In this document: in pieces, positions 10,678 to 20,508 of the stretch
Position numbering within the stretch: the first letter of the stretch is position 1
Layout: every line of letters begins with the position of its first letter
Source: Stentor coeruleus
Taxonomy: Eukaryota > Ciliophora > Heterotrichea > Heterotrichida > Stentoridae
Direction of reading: 5' to 3'
Length of the DNA stretch: 58,106 nt
Assembly (NCBI GenBank): GCA_001970955.1
Contig: MPUH01000394.1
Location: forward strand, 1-58,106
The notes under the pieces: generated by a model
What the model saw: the letters and a program-made list of their open reading frames with translations, nothing else
What the model was told of the DNA's origin: nothing
Databases searched by the model: none
Translations under genes and position numbers: made by a program

Positions 10678-11274
10678 TTATATGTGAGTTAAGTAGAAGA
10701 CTTTTATTAAAGGATCTGTTATGCTGGATAAAGATTTGACTATTAGGCCTAGTTGATTGCATGTTTCATAGAAGAGACTTTCTAAGCTGTTGAATCGGAT
10801 TGTATGGTTTGCTAATAGGCAAATTGCTGAAGGGGCAAGAGTTGCTTTGATTGTAGAAAGAAGAGGAAGGACCATACTCCGGCTGTATATTATGTCGCTT
10901 CCAAGAATTATATCAGATTCAATAGCAGGACCACCCCATAGAAATTTCTCAGCTATGATGTTTACTGAGTTGATCTTAGCATTTTCTTTAATCAATTCAA
11001 CAGATTCCTCATTTCCATCTGTTATTACCATCTTACACCCTTTGTTTTTCGCTACATAAATCCCAACAAGTCCAGTCCCAGCACCAAGTTCTAATACCCT
11101 TTTCTCTTCATCAACATAAACTAAACACTGCCTACACAATTCTATTGCTGCAGGCCATAAAGTTAAATGCACCTGTGAATCCACTTGTCCAGCATCTCTT
11201 GGCTTAAGTTTCAATCTTACCCCTTCAATAATTTCTTCTTCAAACTCAAACTCACTATCAAAAAGCCCTTCCAT
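10678..11274 (-). CDS. METTL21/PF10294-type SAM-dependent methyltransferase
   Basis: Starting at MEGLFD this is 198 residues. The central Rossmann motif I is VLELGAGTGLVGI (60-72). An acidic TDG follows motif II (85-87), and DIILGSDIIY (121-130) corresponds to the D-L-I-L-G-A-D-V-x-Y signature of the family 16 lysine methyltransferases (METTL21, EEF1A/HSP70-type protein lysine methylation). The N-terminal part with QVHLTLWPAAIEL matches the usual W-P-A lead-in. The protein is short and soluble, with no targeting peptide. A second ATG lies 45 nt upstream (11319), but that start would overlap the divergent coiled-coil gene, so the inner ATG is preferred. The substrate cannot be told from sequence. 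Confidence 0.88.
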   Translation of the reverse strand: MEGLFDSEFEFEEEIIEGVRLKLKPRDAGQVDSQVHLTLWPAAIELCRQCLVYVDEEKRVLELGAGTGLVGIYVAKNKGCKMVITDGNEESVELIKENAKINSVNIIAEKFLWGGPAIESDIILGSDIIYSRSMVLPLLSTIKATLAPSAICLLANHTIRFNSLESLFYETCNQLGLIVKSLSSITDPLIKVFYLTHI

Positions 11275-11286
11275 AAAATAATAATA

Positions 11287-12195
11287 ATGCAAAACATAAG
11301 CAAACGAGTCAATCTTCATCTCTCTCGTTCTGACAGTATAAAATCAACAAGTTCAATTAATGATAGGCCTTTATCTCATACAGATCTTTTAGTAGAAACA
11401 AATTTCTTACATGAATCATCTTTAACTAAAGGTTTAGAATTTAAAAGTACAAACTTGCAAAGAATCAAAACTCTTATGCAAAAAACAACTGAAAAACTTA
11501 ATGTTTATAATAAACCACATAATGAAAATAGCCATACTGATGAACTTATCGAGAAAACAAAAGAGATTTTATATTTGAAAGGGGTAATAAAAAAGTTTGA
11601 AATAGAAAAGTAATGTAAAAATAGGAAAGAACTGATTGAAAAAAATAATGAACTTTTGTTGATGATACAAAATGATAAGAGAAATCTAAAAGATATTGAT
11701 AGTGATATAGAAAAAGCTGTGAAAAATGCGAGGATTCTGATTGCTAAAGCTAAGGAGATCAATAGGATTGGAGGTGAACTAGCTAATACAATTGGTGATA
11801 AAAATATGTTTATTACTATGATTAAGACTGGAAATGCTATAGATCCTTTGATTAAAACGTTAAAATTTGCTTTATGCTTATTAAACTTGCCTGCTGGGCA
11901 TTCAAAAAGTGCTAAGCATTCACGTGAACAAAGCGAAAGGAGGCAGGAAATAGATAAAAATTTAAAGATTGATATAAACAGTTTGATTGAAGATGATATA
12001 AGTAACTTACTTAAAGAAAGCAATATTTTAGGTAGTCAAATAAACAAGCAAAAATTAAGGGTACATGATTTGTTTAGGAGAATTGAAACATCAGTTGAAA
12101 AATCGAGAAATTATATTGGGAATATAGACAGTTCAGATTACTCGAATTATACAATATCTCCTCAATTAAGTTTGATTAAAACTGAAGACTTTTAA
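11287..12195 (+). CDS. Coiled-coil protein, two exons
   Basis: This is 297 residues after splicing out 11610-11624. Exon 1 begins MQNISKRVNLHLSRSDSIKS and is Ser/Asn-rich. From about residue 70 the protein is largely helical, with Lys/Glu/Ile heptad-like runs up to the C-terminus, and one hydrophobic patch (about 195-210, LKFALCLLNLPAGHS) interrupts the coils. No catalytic motif is visible, so a cytoskeletal or basal-body structural role is possible but unproved. The start codon lies only 12 nt from the divergent methyltransferase start, and the intergenic promoter must therefore overlap coding sequence. The intron-joined frame is strong evidence that the gene is real. Confidence 0.82.
11610..11624 (+). 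other. 15-nt spliceosomal intron
   Basis: The sequence is GTAATGTAAAAATAG. It has a GTAA start, A at position 10 and a TAG end. Without removal the frame stops at once (AAG TAA). Splicing restores AAG AAA GAA CTG and opens 190 more codons. Confidence 0.92.
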
Positions 12196-12437
12196 TGAAG
12201 AGTTTAGCTTAAGATTATATATAAAATTCGATGAAAATGAGTTTTTAATAAAGACAATCATATTTTAAAAGTATATTTATAAAGTTTATAATCATATAAC
12301 AGGTGTCCAAAGATATTTTTATATATAAACTTCATTAAAATTATATACTTATTGTTTTAATCTATTTTTTATATCTATTCTAATCCTCTGAACTATTATA
12401 TTTTATCTAAAATACTTAATAACCTAAATATATAAAT

Positions 12438-12683
12438 ATGGCAACACTTCCTCCTGGATTACAGCCTTATATCTCCCCAGTACCTGAAGCACTTCATTAT
12501 CAACTAGCCTCGCTTATGTTTATAGTAGGCTTTGTGCTGTTTTCTTTACTATTCATATACCAAATTACTAATCCTAAAGAAGCAAGAAGCCTTACAAGAG
12601 AAGTTCTGATATCTATGAGCATTAGCGTCCTCTGGGGATTTGCAGCACTTTTTGGCATGCTTACTGCAGGAATTTATGTTTAG
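12438..12683 (+). CDS. TMEM258: Oligosaccharyltransferase small subunit, TMEM258/Ost5 family
   Basis: This 81-residue two-helix membrane protein has helices at about 22-43 and 58-80. The pattern YISPV near the N-terminus, EVLIS before helix 2 and the exact C-terminal GIYV match the TMEM258/Ost5 family, whose animal members also begin with a YTSPV-like motif and end GIYV. The family is a small subunit of the oligosaccharyltransferase complex in the ER membrane, which transfers lipid-linked glycan to Asn of nascent proteins. Length agrees with the family (about 80). No intron is visible. A TATATAAATATG context marks the start and TAG ends it. Confidence 0.9.
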   Translation: MATLPPGLQPYISPVPEALHYQLASLMFIVGFVLFSLLFIYQITNPKEARSLTREVLISMSISVLWGFAALFGMLTAGIYV

Positions 12684-13233
12684 TTTTTATTTAGTAATGA
12701 CAATAGGTTCTAAGAAAAGATAGGAAATTTTATGTAAAAGTTGGAGTGTAAAAGATTTTATATGATAAAAAGAGGTAGTTGTATGTAAGAGAAAGATAAA
12801 TATGTGATTCTATGGATTGGGATATTAGAAAGATTGTAGAAAATGTGAGATTATTATGGATAAAGGATTTTAAGCTCAAGAAATTTTTTTGTTTAGTTAT
12901 GATAGGATTTTTATTTTTAAATATATGATTGTGTGTAAATCTAAATAATTTTTAGGGTGTAGTGTGAAGTTAAGATTATAAGTAAGATGGTATGAGGAAA
13001 ATATTCTAAAATAGAATCTATGAAGGTAAAATTTAATATAATTCCTGGTAAACCAAAAATAAACATTACTATAATAATTTATTACATTAATAGGTTTATC
13101 ATAAAAGCTAAAAACAATAATAATAATGATTATAGTTGTAAACCACCCTAATCACAAAAAAATAAATATCATGTAAACCTCATACTACAAGAAAATGTAA
13201 AACTTAATTATTTAATATAACCTTTACAAAGCA
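12684..13233. other. Convergent spacer with strand-composition switch
   Basis: No gene was found. From 12690 to about 13020 the plus strand is G-rich and nearly C-free. From about 13040 it becomes C-rich up to the stop of the minus-strand gene. The switch lies between two convergent genes. Confidence 0.6.
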
Positions 13234-13935
13234 TCAAAAAATGCTACACCATGCACAAGAACAATTTTCATACTGTTTATCCCCCAATGTTTCAAAATGT
13301 TTTCCTGTATTTTCATACCCCATCGACACCCTTTCATCATTTTTTAACTCATCTTCATCAATCATGATAAAATTACTACATTTATCATTTTCCACATAAT
13401 CCCCATCGACTTTTATATCATCATTTAACCCTTTAAAGGCACTTTTTATATTAGTATCACAGCTTAATCGTGGGATTTTTAAATATTGTAATTTTGAATC
13501 ATAAGCTATAGGCTCAACTGATTCATATGATTTTCCACTTATTCCAAAAGATTCACTATTAGAATATGGAACTGAATTCAAAAACACATTTGATCCTTGA
13601 AAACCATTGAAAACTGAGGATGTATCAGAAGCCATTTCTGTCTTTGTTAAGTTAAATGAAATATTGTCTGAAAGTGAACCACTGTCAATATATAAAAAGC
13701 CTATATCTTCGTTTATTATTAAGTCTTCAGTTTGAATAGGAGTGTTTTGGCTTTGGAATTTAGAAGAACTTATATCATAATCTTTGGGAAAAACAGGACT
13801 TATCCCTTGATTAAAAGCTGAATAATCATCTTTTTCGTTTTGAGTTATTTGGCTTTGAAATTCAACGTTTTGATATCCTAGACTGTCATCCAATTGATCC
13901 ACTGGCAAGCTATACACATTTGTGAATAGTGACAT
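13234..13935 (-). CDS. Hydrophilic protein ending in a CaaX-like box
   Basis: I do not recognise this 233-residue protein. It is acidic, Ser/Asn/Asp-rich and probably largely disordered, with recurring short Gln/Asp motifs such as EFQSQ and KFQSQ. The C-terminus is NCSCAWCSIF followed by TGA. C-S-I-F is a CaaX-type prenylation box, and Phe at the last position is compatible with geranylgeranylation. The two further cysteines nearby could be palmitoylated, so lipid-anchored membrane attachment at the C-terminus is a reasonable inference. It is one of few genes here stopped by TGA, which supports TGA as a true stop. Start at CAT 13933-13935. Confidence 0.7.
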   Translation of the reverse strand: MSLFTNVYSLPVDQLDDSLGYQNVEFQSQITQNEKDDYSAFNQGISPVFPKDYDISSSKFQSQNTPIQTEDLIINEDIGFLYIDSGSLSDNISFNLTKTEMASDTSSVFNGFQGSNVFLNSVPYSNSESFGISGKSYESVEPIAYDSKLQYLKIPRLSCDTNIKSAFKGLNDDIKVDGDYVENDKCSNFIMIDEDELKNDERVSMGYENTGKHFETLGDKQYENCSCAWCSIF

Positions 13936-15078
13936 TGATAAATATATCAGAGATGTTTGTGATTTTTTTGATTATTAATGTGATGAGATACTTTTTTTTA
14001 GGAATTTAATAGAGATTTGAGTTTTTTCAAGATATCTAAGGGTTATTATATTATAATATATTTTAATGCTTGAAAATGGTTAAGAGGATTATTTTTACAA
14101 CTTATGATAGAATTATCATGCTAGTTGCTTATTATGTTTTGAGGGATTTTTTAATATGATATAAGTGTTTGATTTTGATTTTAAGATCGGATCATTGATT
14201 TTATGATTTATTAGAATTTCTATGCTTATTTGATTATAGGATGATATTATTAGATTTTCAAGTTTAGGTATATTTTTAAGGGTTAGGAAAATATTTGCTA
14301 AAATAGTTATTAGGAATCTTTTAAGAAGACATATACTAGCTGAGATAACTTATCAAATTTGATAATAATTATCACTGTAAGTTAAAATAAGTAATTCCTT
14401 GCTTGATTATTTTTTAAATTTCCAAAAAAAAATATAACTTAGTTAATTTATTATAGTTATATATATAAATAACTATATAAATCTCAATGACCTTTATAAT
14501 AAAGTATATACTAAATAGCTATATAAATCTCAATACCTTTATAATAAACTATATACTAAATATAAAACCTTATAATGATATTCTATAAATAGTGGATGTA
14601 TTTTCAGACTTTAATTCTATAAATTTACCCGTATTATCTACTACTAAACTAATAATCTTTATATTAAAAATTTTACTTTTATAAATTATTATTCACAAAG
14701 CCTTATCAGAAATACTATAAATTTTTATTAGCTCATAATATCATAAGAGCTTCAATATAAAATCATCATCTACTCTCCATACAATTTTCCGAACTTCTTA
14801 TAAAAATTCTAAATTTTATTAGGTTTTAATTATCCCTATAATTACATCTTGTTTATTAATGAACATGGTTTTTCAAGTTTATTATCTGAAAATCCATTCT
14901 TCTAAAACCAATAAGCATTTTTTTCTCAAACAGTTATTCTTATTATATCATTTCTAATCAACTTCTAAGTATTTTACACTACATACCTTATTAATTAATA
15001 AACTCCTAAATCATTAAAAATATCATAAAAAGTTCAAGATAAATTATAAATTCTATACCCAAAATCTTATCTATTAAA
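13936..15078. other. Spacer with an imperfect 45-bp tandem duplication
   Basis: No gene was found. The part upstream of the CaaX gene (13936-14330) is G-rich on plus, and the part downstream of the next minus gene is C-rich. It holds a tandem duplication at 14473-14562. Confidence 0.55.
14473..14562. repeat. Imperfect tandem duplication, two ~45-bp units
   Basis: Units 14473-14518 and 14519-14562 differ by one indel and a couple of substitutions. They are AT-rich (CTATATAAATCTCAAT... start) and abut directly. No function is evident. Confidence 0.75.
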
Positions 15079-15690
15079 CTAGACTACATTTTCTGGGTCT
15101 TCAGATGGAGTCAAAGACCTTTTACGAGCTACCGCTGGATTGCTATTTGGAACTTCAGCTTGAGGTTTTTCTTCTTTCTTTTTAAAAATCGGTTTTCCTT
15201 TAACGCAGAGCAATATCATTGCACAACAGCATGCAAATAAACAGCATCCTATTCCGATGTAAGATATAATCAAAATAGCTAAAGTCAATGCCCACATATC
15301 ATAAAAGTCTAAATACATTTTACGGTCTTTACAAATGTCATCATTATACAGCCAAATACTTCCTACTATCATCCAAGATATACTAAACGTGCCCCATATT
15401 CCAATAACACTTCTTAAAATCTTTAAAACTTGTTTGTTAGCATTTTCGCTTGCCCCTAAAATTCTTTCTATTGTCATTACAATCCAACCTGCTGAGCTAA
15501 CAACAATCCATACGATAAGCCATTCTCTGTATAGAAATTACCTAATAGGATTTTCGCAATTTTTATCTGAACCATTTAGAATCACACCTATGGCAATTAT
15601 CTAGGTAAGACTTACAAAACCTAAATAACAACAAAAGCTTGTGCAAGATTGCGATATAGCCTTTTGCATGGGTCCTATTGTTTTTACCAT
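15079..15690 (-). CDS. TMEM272-like four-helix membrane protein, three exons
   Basis: Removal of two 15-nt introns (15601-15615 and 15527-15541) gives 193 residues starting MVKTIGPMQKA. Four hydrophobic segments are present: about 16-32, 45-65, 85-107 and 122-150, the last ending in a cysteine cluster GCCLFACCCAMILLC. An extracellular-type CENPIREWLIVW segment before helix 2, a WMIVGSIWLYND segment in helix 3 and the Cys-rich end of helix 4 resemble the TMEM272 family of small tetraspan proteins, whose function is poorly known. The C-terminal tail is cytosolic-like, basic then Ser/Pro-rich. Both introns would bring in-frame stops if retained, and the joined frame runs without a break to TAG. 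Confidence 0.8.
15527..15541 (-). other. 15-nt spliceosomal intron
   Basis: On the coding strand GTAATTTCTATACAG. GTAA start, A at position 10, CAG end. Joins AG|A to keep the frame of the membrane protein. Confidence 0.9.
15601..15615 (-). other. 15-nt spliceosomal intron
   Basis: On the coding strand GTAAGTCTTACCTAG. The 5' end GTAAGT is the canonical U1-pairing consensus; A at position 10. Retention gives an in-frame TAG at its last three bases. Confidence 0.9.
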
Positions 15691-17230
15691 TAATTATTAA
15701 TGTAAGGTTTAAAATATGAATAAGCCACTTGATGACCTATATAAAAAGGAATAATTATACTTTAGGAAATTTATTATTCGAAACTCAAAGGATTTAATGT
15801 TTGGCTTTAAAATTAGGGTTAGGGAAGTGAATGCTAGAATAAATAATTTCGGTTAGATCTTTGAGAAGGATAATTATTGATTATTTTATATGGAGACTGG
15901 AGTTTGAGCACTTTTTAACATATAAGTGGCCAATTCTAAGCTGAAAACATTTATTCTTACCTTTACTCAATCATTAGTAAGCAAAAAACAGCATCCTGTC
16001 AAATCTATAACAGTATCTCATAACTGTCATCTTAACGCAACAGATCAAATGAATGCTTCTTTCGCATTTCCCCTCCACACATCAATTCATCTTAACCCTT
16101 TCATCGACTTTAACCTTAAATCATTTCTAACCCTTTTCCGAAATCCTCCCACCATATCATACAACAATAACTTGTCTAATTAAAACCTTATAATCGACAT
16201 ATCAGCAAGTAAAGCTGAAATAATTAACCATAAGCTATGCTATTTTTCTAAAGAACATAAAATTTTACAGTTGTGCCAATAGAATGAGTGCCCCATCATA
16301 TGCAAATTTTGTGTTTAACATATTTATTAAATTTATCCATATTAGAATTTGCTTTGCACTGAGCTTGTAATTCGATTTACTATCTTAGCTTTAGCTTGGC
16401 TTTTTTTTAAACTCTTTTACAAAGTCCACATAATCGTTAATAATTTCATTCTGTTCATACTTGAATAGCTTAGAACCGAAAAAATTGTTTCATTTGATAG
16501 AAACTATTCAGTCTCTTGTGTTTGCAAAAATTTGTTTAATGGAAATTTCATTTCTTTATTGTTTCTTTGAATAAGAGAATTTTTCTTGAGTTCTGAGTTT
16601 TTTTTATATAAGTTAGTTTTTTGATATAAAATCAGCATATCTTTTGTATATTGTTTAAATCTGTAAAAGGATTACTTCTGAGCTTTTTCTTGGTAGGTTG
16701 CTTTGATTCTTACATGCTTTGATTTGAGAAGTCTTTTGATATATGAATTTTTTTAGAGTATTTAGTATTACCTTCTTTCTACTAGGTTTATCATTGATTT
16801 ATTGTCGAGTATTAAACAATCAGTCATATCAAGGAAAGATTCTGAGTAACTTTAATTTGAGATTCCTCTTAAAAATGAGCATAAAAAGATAAGGATTGAT
16901 TTAACTTAGATAATTAGATTTGGTAAATATTCAATCAAATTATAAGCAGATATTAATATGAGGATTTTAATATTTGGGTTATATGCCTGCTTAGTATTTC
17001 TAGATACTTATATTAATACTATATTTTTAGAATCCAAAATATTTATCTGCAAAAAGATTATTATAAATGAAATAGAATTGAACTATATAGGACAAACAAT
17101 ATAAAATCTCATTTTCTTATTATAAACTTCATACAAAAATATCTTAATTATATAAACTATAAAAAACACTTCACATATAGCAATAACTAAAAAAATCATG
17201 TCCAACATTTACAATAATTAGATAAGAAAA
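15691..17230. other. 1.5-kb spacer between divergent genes; possible relic frame
   Basis: No intact gene was found. On the minus strand about 16240-16745 reads as a Lys/Asn/Gln-rich protein-like frame with stretches of about 30-39 open codons, but with about nine stops, mostly TAA. This is not separable by eye from AT-rich chance sequence. Confidence 0.35.
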
Positions 17231-18622
17231 ATGTCAGGTCTATTCACAAATTGTTCCCAAAGAATCCAAATTCTTTTCAATGAAAAAATTGTATCAAAAT
17301 ACAAATACATGATTAATACCTTTGGCTTTAACACCCTTATAGTTTTATTCTGTGTATATTGGTCCCAAGGATTTAAATCTTTATGTTCTTTAGCTATAAC
17401 TTTTTACTACAAAGATCTTTTCCATTTAGAACCAGCTGAAACTCAATACATAAGAACATTTTCTTTTATAGCTTGGTTTATAAAACCTATATACGGTCTT
17501 ATTTCTGATAACATCCCAATAGCAGGATATTATAGAAAAAGCTATCTTTTTATCTGGGGAGTAATTGGGATTTTATCTATGCTAAGCATATTATTACACA
17601 ATAATTTGTATTTGTCTATAATCGCTTTTGTCATCAATGAATTCAGTCAAGCATTTTGTGATGTGATTGCTGATGCGATCATGGTGGAAAAAAGTAGGAA
17701 TGATGAAGCAGGATCAAGTGCTTTACAAACATTTAGTTGGACCGTCCTAGCGATCGGAGGTTTTCTTGGTAGTATTTTTGGAGGTCTACTTCTTGAGACT
17801 TTCTCTCCTCGGACAATAATCGCCCTCTCAGCAATATGTCCATTTCTAATAATAGTCTCTGCTTATCATTTAGAAGAAAACTCAAATGAACGTAAAGATT
17901 TCTATACTCAAGTTCAAACTTTACTTGAAATATTCAAAAAACCTCAAATAATCAAACCTCTCTTATTTATCCTCGTCCTCTCTGGAGTCACTCCTCGATT
18001 TTCAGAACTTTTCACATACTACATGACTGATGTCCTGAAATTCTCCACAACTTTTATGGGTTCTCTACAAGTAGCTGCTTATATTTCAGTAATAATTGGC
18101 AGTTGGGTTTATCATATTTTCCTCAAAAACCTTGAGTATCGTTCAATAATCGGTATTGGTCAAATTGTCATGATGCTTATAAATTTCTTTGATCTTGGAC
18201 TTGTCACAGAGTTATATAAACGATTAAGTTTACCTGCTTGGACTTTTGTTTTATTTGGAGATATTCTTGGCGGTGTTGTATCTTTTACATTTAAATCTAT
18301 GCCTTTATTGGTAATGAATGCGAAAATCTGCCCAGTTGGTATTGAAGGGACTTTTTATGCACTTTTTACATCAGTGACAAATTTAAGTTATTCGATTTCT
18401 GGGTTTTTTGGAGGATTTCTTGTAAAAGCTTTTGATATAAAAACTGGGAATTATGAACTTTTTTGGTTGCTTGTTTGTATACAAATATTTAGCCAGTTGA
18501 TTCCTTTGGTGTTTTTGAAACTCTTACCGAAAATTGGCATGGAACAACAAGAAGAAGTTGTTGATGTTGAACTACTTGATGATGACCTTGAAAATGATGA
18601 AGAGAAAACACATAAGTTATAA
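17231..18622 (+). CDS. BT1 / folate-biopterin transporter family membrane carrier
   Basis: This 463-residue polytopic protein has about 12 hydrophobic helices. The first third contains YWSQGFKSLCSLAITFYYKD and AETQYIRTFSFIAWFIKPIYGLISD, which match the BT1/FBT signature (QG..., fylkd..., W.iKP..G..SD) of the major-facilitator superfamily. Members move folates, biopterin or other pterins across plasma or organelle membranes in kinetoplastids, plants and apicomplexans; the substrate here is not determined. A loop after helix 6 is charged, and the C-terminal tail is strongly acidic. Length is in the family range (about 450-500). No introns are visible. Start at the ATG following AAGAAAA; an upstream ATG at 17197 is closed after seven codons. 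Confidence 0.88.
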   Translation: MSGLFTNCSQRIQILFNEKIVSKYKYMINTFGFNTLIVLFCVYWSQGFKSLCSLAITFYYKDLFHLEPAETQYIRTFSFIAWFIKPIYGLISDNIPIAGYYRKSYLFIWGVIGILSMLSILLHNNLYLSIIAFVINEFSQAFCDVIADAIMVEKSRNDEAGSSALQTFSWTVLAIGGFLGSIFGGLLLETFSPRTIIALSAICPFLIIVSAYHLEENSNERKDFYTQVQTLLEIFKKPQIIKPLLFILVLSGVTPRFSELFTYYMTDVLKFSTTFMGSLQVAAYISVIIGSWVYHIFLKNLEYRSIIGIGQIVMMLINFFDLGLVTELYKRLSLPAWTFVLFGDILGGVVSFTFKSMPLLVMNAKICPVGIEGTFYALFTSVTNLSYSISGFFGGFLVKAFDIKTGNYELFWLLVCIQIFSQLIPLVFLKLLPKIGMEQQEEVVDVELLDDDLENDEEKTHKL

Positions 18623-19214
18623 GTAGATTTTTGAAAGGAATTGAGTTGTGAAAAAATATTTTTTTTGGGATTTGGGGTTGAGGTTATAAATATGAATTTT
18701 TTTATGATGTTAAAAAGATACAAGTTTTTATAATGGGTTTATAAAGAGTAAAGTGAATATTATATAAGAAATAAATAATTTATATGGGTAGGTGGCATAG
18801 ATAATTGTAAATTTTTTTGAGAAAAATTATGGTTTGAATATAGTTTCTTATGCCTGATACTATAAAATAAATATCATCCGCGTTATTTAAATGTATTTTC
18901 ATATAAAAACTATTATAAGTTATTTCAAAGCTTAAATCTAAATAATTCATATCATAAATAACCGTCAACCAAAATTTTATTTTCACAAAGCAAAAAACCC
19001 CTCTCTAACAACTTAAAACTCAAAGCAATTTAAAAATTTCATTACCTTTCTTAACCTATATATCAAAATTTTCTATCCTATCCTTTTACATATCTTCCAA
19101 CTCACTTTCTCCTATTTTAAATTATTTATTCAGCATAATATTCCATACCAAAAAACCTTTTGTCTATCAATTCTAACTAATTCAAAAAAATTACATTATA
19201 AATTATATAAACAA
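18623..19214. other. Tandem-gene spacer with extreme G-to-C skew switch
   Basis: No gene was found. By hand count 18661-18840 has 38 G and 2 C, while 18961-19200 has 5 G and 55 C on the same strand. The switch point is near 18880, between two plus-strand genes. Confidence 0.7.
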
Positions 19215-20327
19215 ATGGACTCTGTTCTAGTAGGAGCCTTCAAGGTTAAAGATGGTCTGTTTATAGGAGATGAATTCGCTGCTCAAGACTTAGAATTTGT
19301 AGTCGCAAACAAAGTAACTCGTATAATAAACTGTGCTGCAAGACAGGTGCCAAATCATTGGGAGCCAATTGGTGTTCATTATTTATCATATCCTTGGTTT
19401 GATAATGATAATCAAATTATTCTAGACAGTTCTGATAAAAATTTCAATACGATTTTCACGTTCATCGAACATGGGCTTGAGACAGGTGAAAGTATTCTTT
19501 TACATTCTGTACGTGGGGTGTCAAGATGTGTATGTGTAGTCACAGCTTACTTAATAAGAAAGTATCAGTGGAGTTTGTATAAAGCTTTGGATTTTATAGC
19601 TTTTAGAAGGCCGGATTTAGACTTAAACCCAGCATTTTTGACACAGCTCAGCACCTTTGAAGCTAGACTGGTTAGGAATTCGAAACTTCCGCGAACTGAT
19701 CAATGGGATCAAGTATTAGAAAATGGTGAAGAGCTTGTCCTTCGGAATACATTTATCAATGCTAGACTTGGTGAACCTACTGATTATCACATGACGAAAA
19801 ATGATGCAACTGTCCCATCTGCAATTAAATGGCAAGAAAACGTAGTAGATATATCTAGTAGTGCAGCTAAGAACAAAGTTGAAAGTGGCTATGCGATCAT
19901 ACAAAGCTGTATGAAAGGTAGGAATAAGACTGAGCAAAAAGTTCCCCTTATTAATATCGAAAGCATTAAAGAAAAAAGCCTTTACAACCGTATTAACTTT
20001 GGAAAGGGAGTTAAAGCTGAAAGTGATGATAAACAGAAAAATCGCTCATCAAGTTTAAACAGAAATGAAAATCGGTTAGTTAAAGAAGCAATAACAGCAG
20101 CTAGGAATATGATAGATATTGAACCCCCTCGTCCAAAGCAAATTATGCGTGGTTCTGCTACAAGTAAAGATTCGAAAAGACCTGAAAAAGAAGATTTTGT
20201 AATAAAAGTAGTCCGACCAACAACAGCACCACAGAAACGACCACCTTCACCAAGAGTAGCAGATAAGATTAAAATGAATAACTCTGTAAAGAATACTCCA
20301 TATGGTTTAGCCAAAAAAAAAAAGTAA
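19215..20327 (+). CDS. Dual-specificity phosphatase-like protein, predicted catalytically dead
   Basis: In this 370-residue protein residues 1-155 form a dual-specificity-phosphatase fold: GLFIGDEFAAQD strand-helix start, RIINCA, YLSYPWFDND with the likely general-acid Asp, and a P-loop ILLHSVRGVSRC. The family signature is HCxxGxSR. Here the nucleophilic Cys is Ser98 (H97-S-V-R-G-V-S-R104), so normal phosphatase chemistry is excluded and a phospho-binding or scaffold role, as in STYX-type pseudophosphatases, is inferred. The rest of the loop is conserved. Residues 175-370 are a basic, Lys/Arg/Ser/Pro-rich probably disordered tail that could bind microtubules or nucleic acid, which is a guess. 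The protein ends in four lysines before TAA. Confidence 0.88.
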   Translation: MDSVLVGAFKVKDGLFIGDEFAAQDLEFVVANKVTRIINCAARQVPNHWEPIGVHYLSYPWFDNDNQIILDSSDKNFNTIFTFIEHGLETGESILLHSVRGVSRCVCVVTAYLIRKYQWSLYKALDFIAFRRPDLDLNPAFLTQLSTFEARLVRNSKLPRTDQWDQVLENGEELVLRNTFINARLGEPTDYHMTKNDATVPSAIKWQENVVDISSSAAKNKVESGYAIIQSCMKGRNKTEQKVPLINIESIKEKSLYNRINFGKGVKAESDDKQKNRSSSLNRNENRLVKEAITAARNMIDIEPPRPKQIMRGSATSKDSKRPEKEDFVIKVVRPTTAPQKRPPSPRVADKIKMNNSVKNTPYGLAKKKK

Positions 20328-20508
20328 ACTCTAATGATAAAATAATCTGTAATAAGACTAAGTAATTATAGTAATAAATTACTGAATATAAAATTTTATG
20401 TTTAAAATTATCTTGGATTATTGTTAGTATATAAAAGGATTTCCTTTATGAATATTTATTACTTCAACCAGGTTTATATTTTAAATTATCATATTTTTAA
20501 AGTATTTA

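Noticed and set aside
11505-12023. 172-codon antisense frame in the coiled-coil gene
   Set aside because: Ser/Ile/Leu-rich shadow of the Lys/Glu-rich sense strand; the sense frame is supported by a canonical intron.
15926-16183. 85-codon plus-strand frame
   Set aside because: No ATG at its start, low-complexity composition from a C-rich spacer, no motif.
19982-20314. Antisense frame over the pseudophosphatase tail
   Set aside because: Shadow of the basic Lys/Arg/Ser tail; no independent features.
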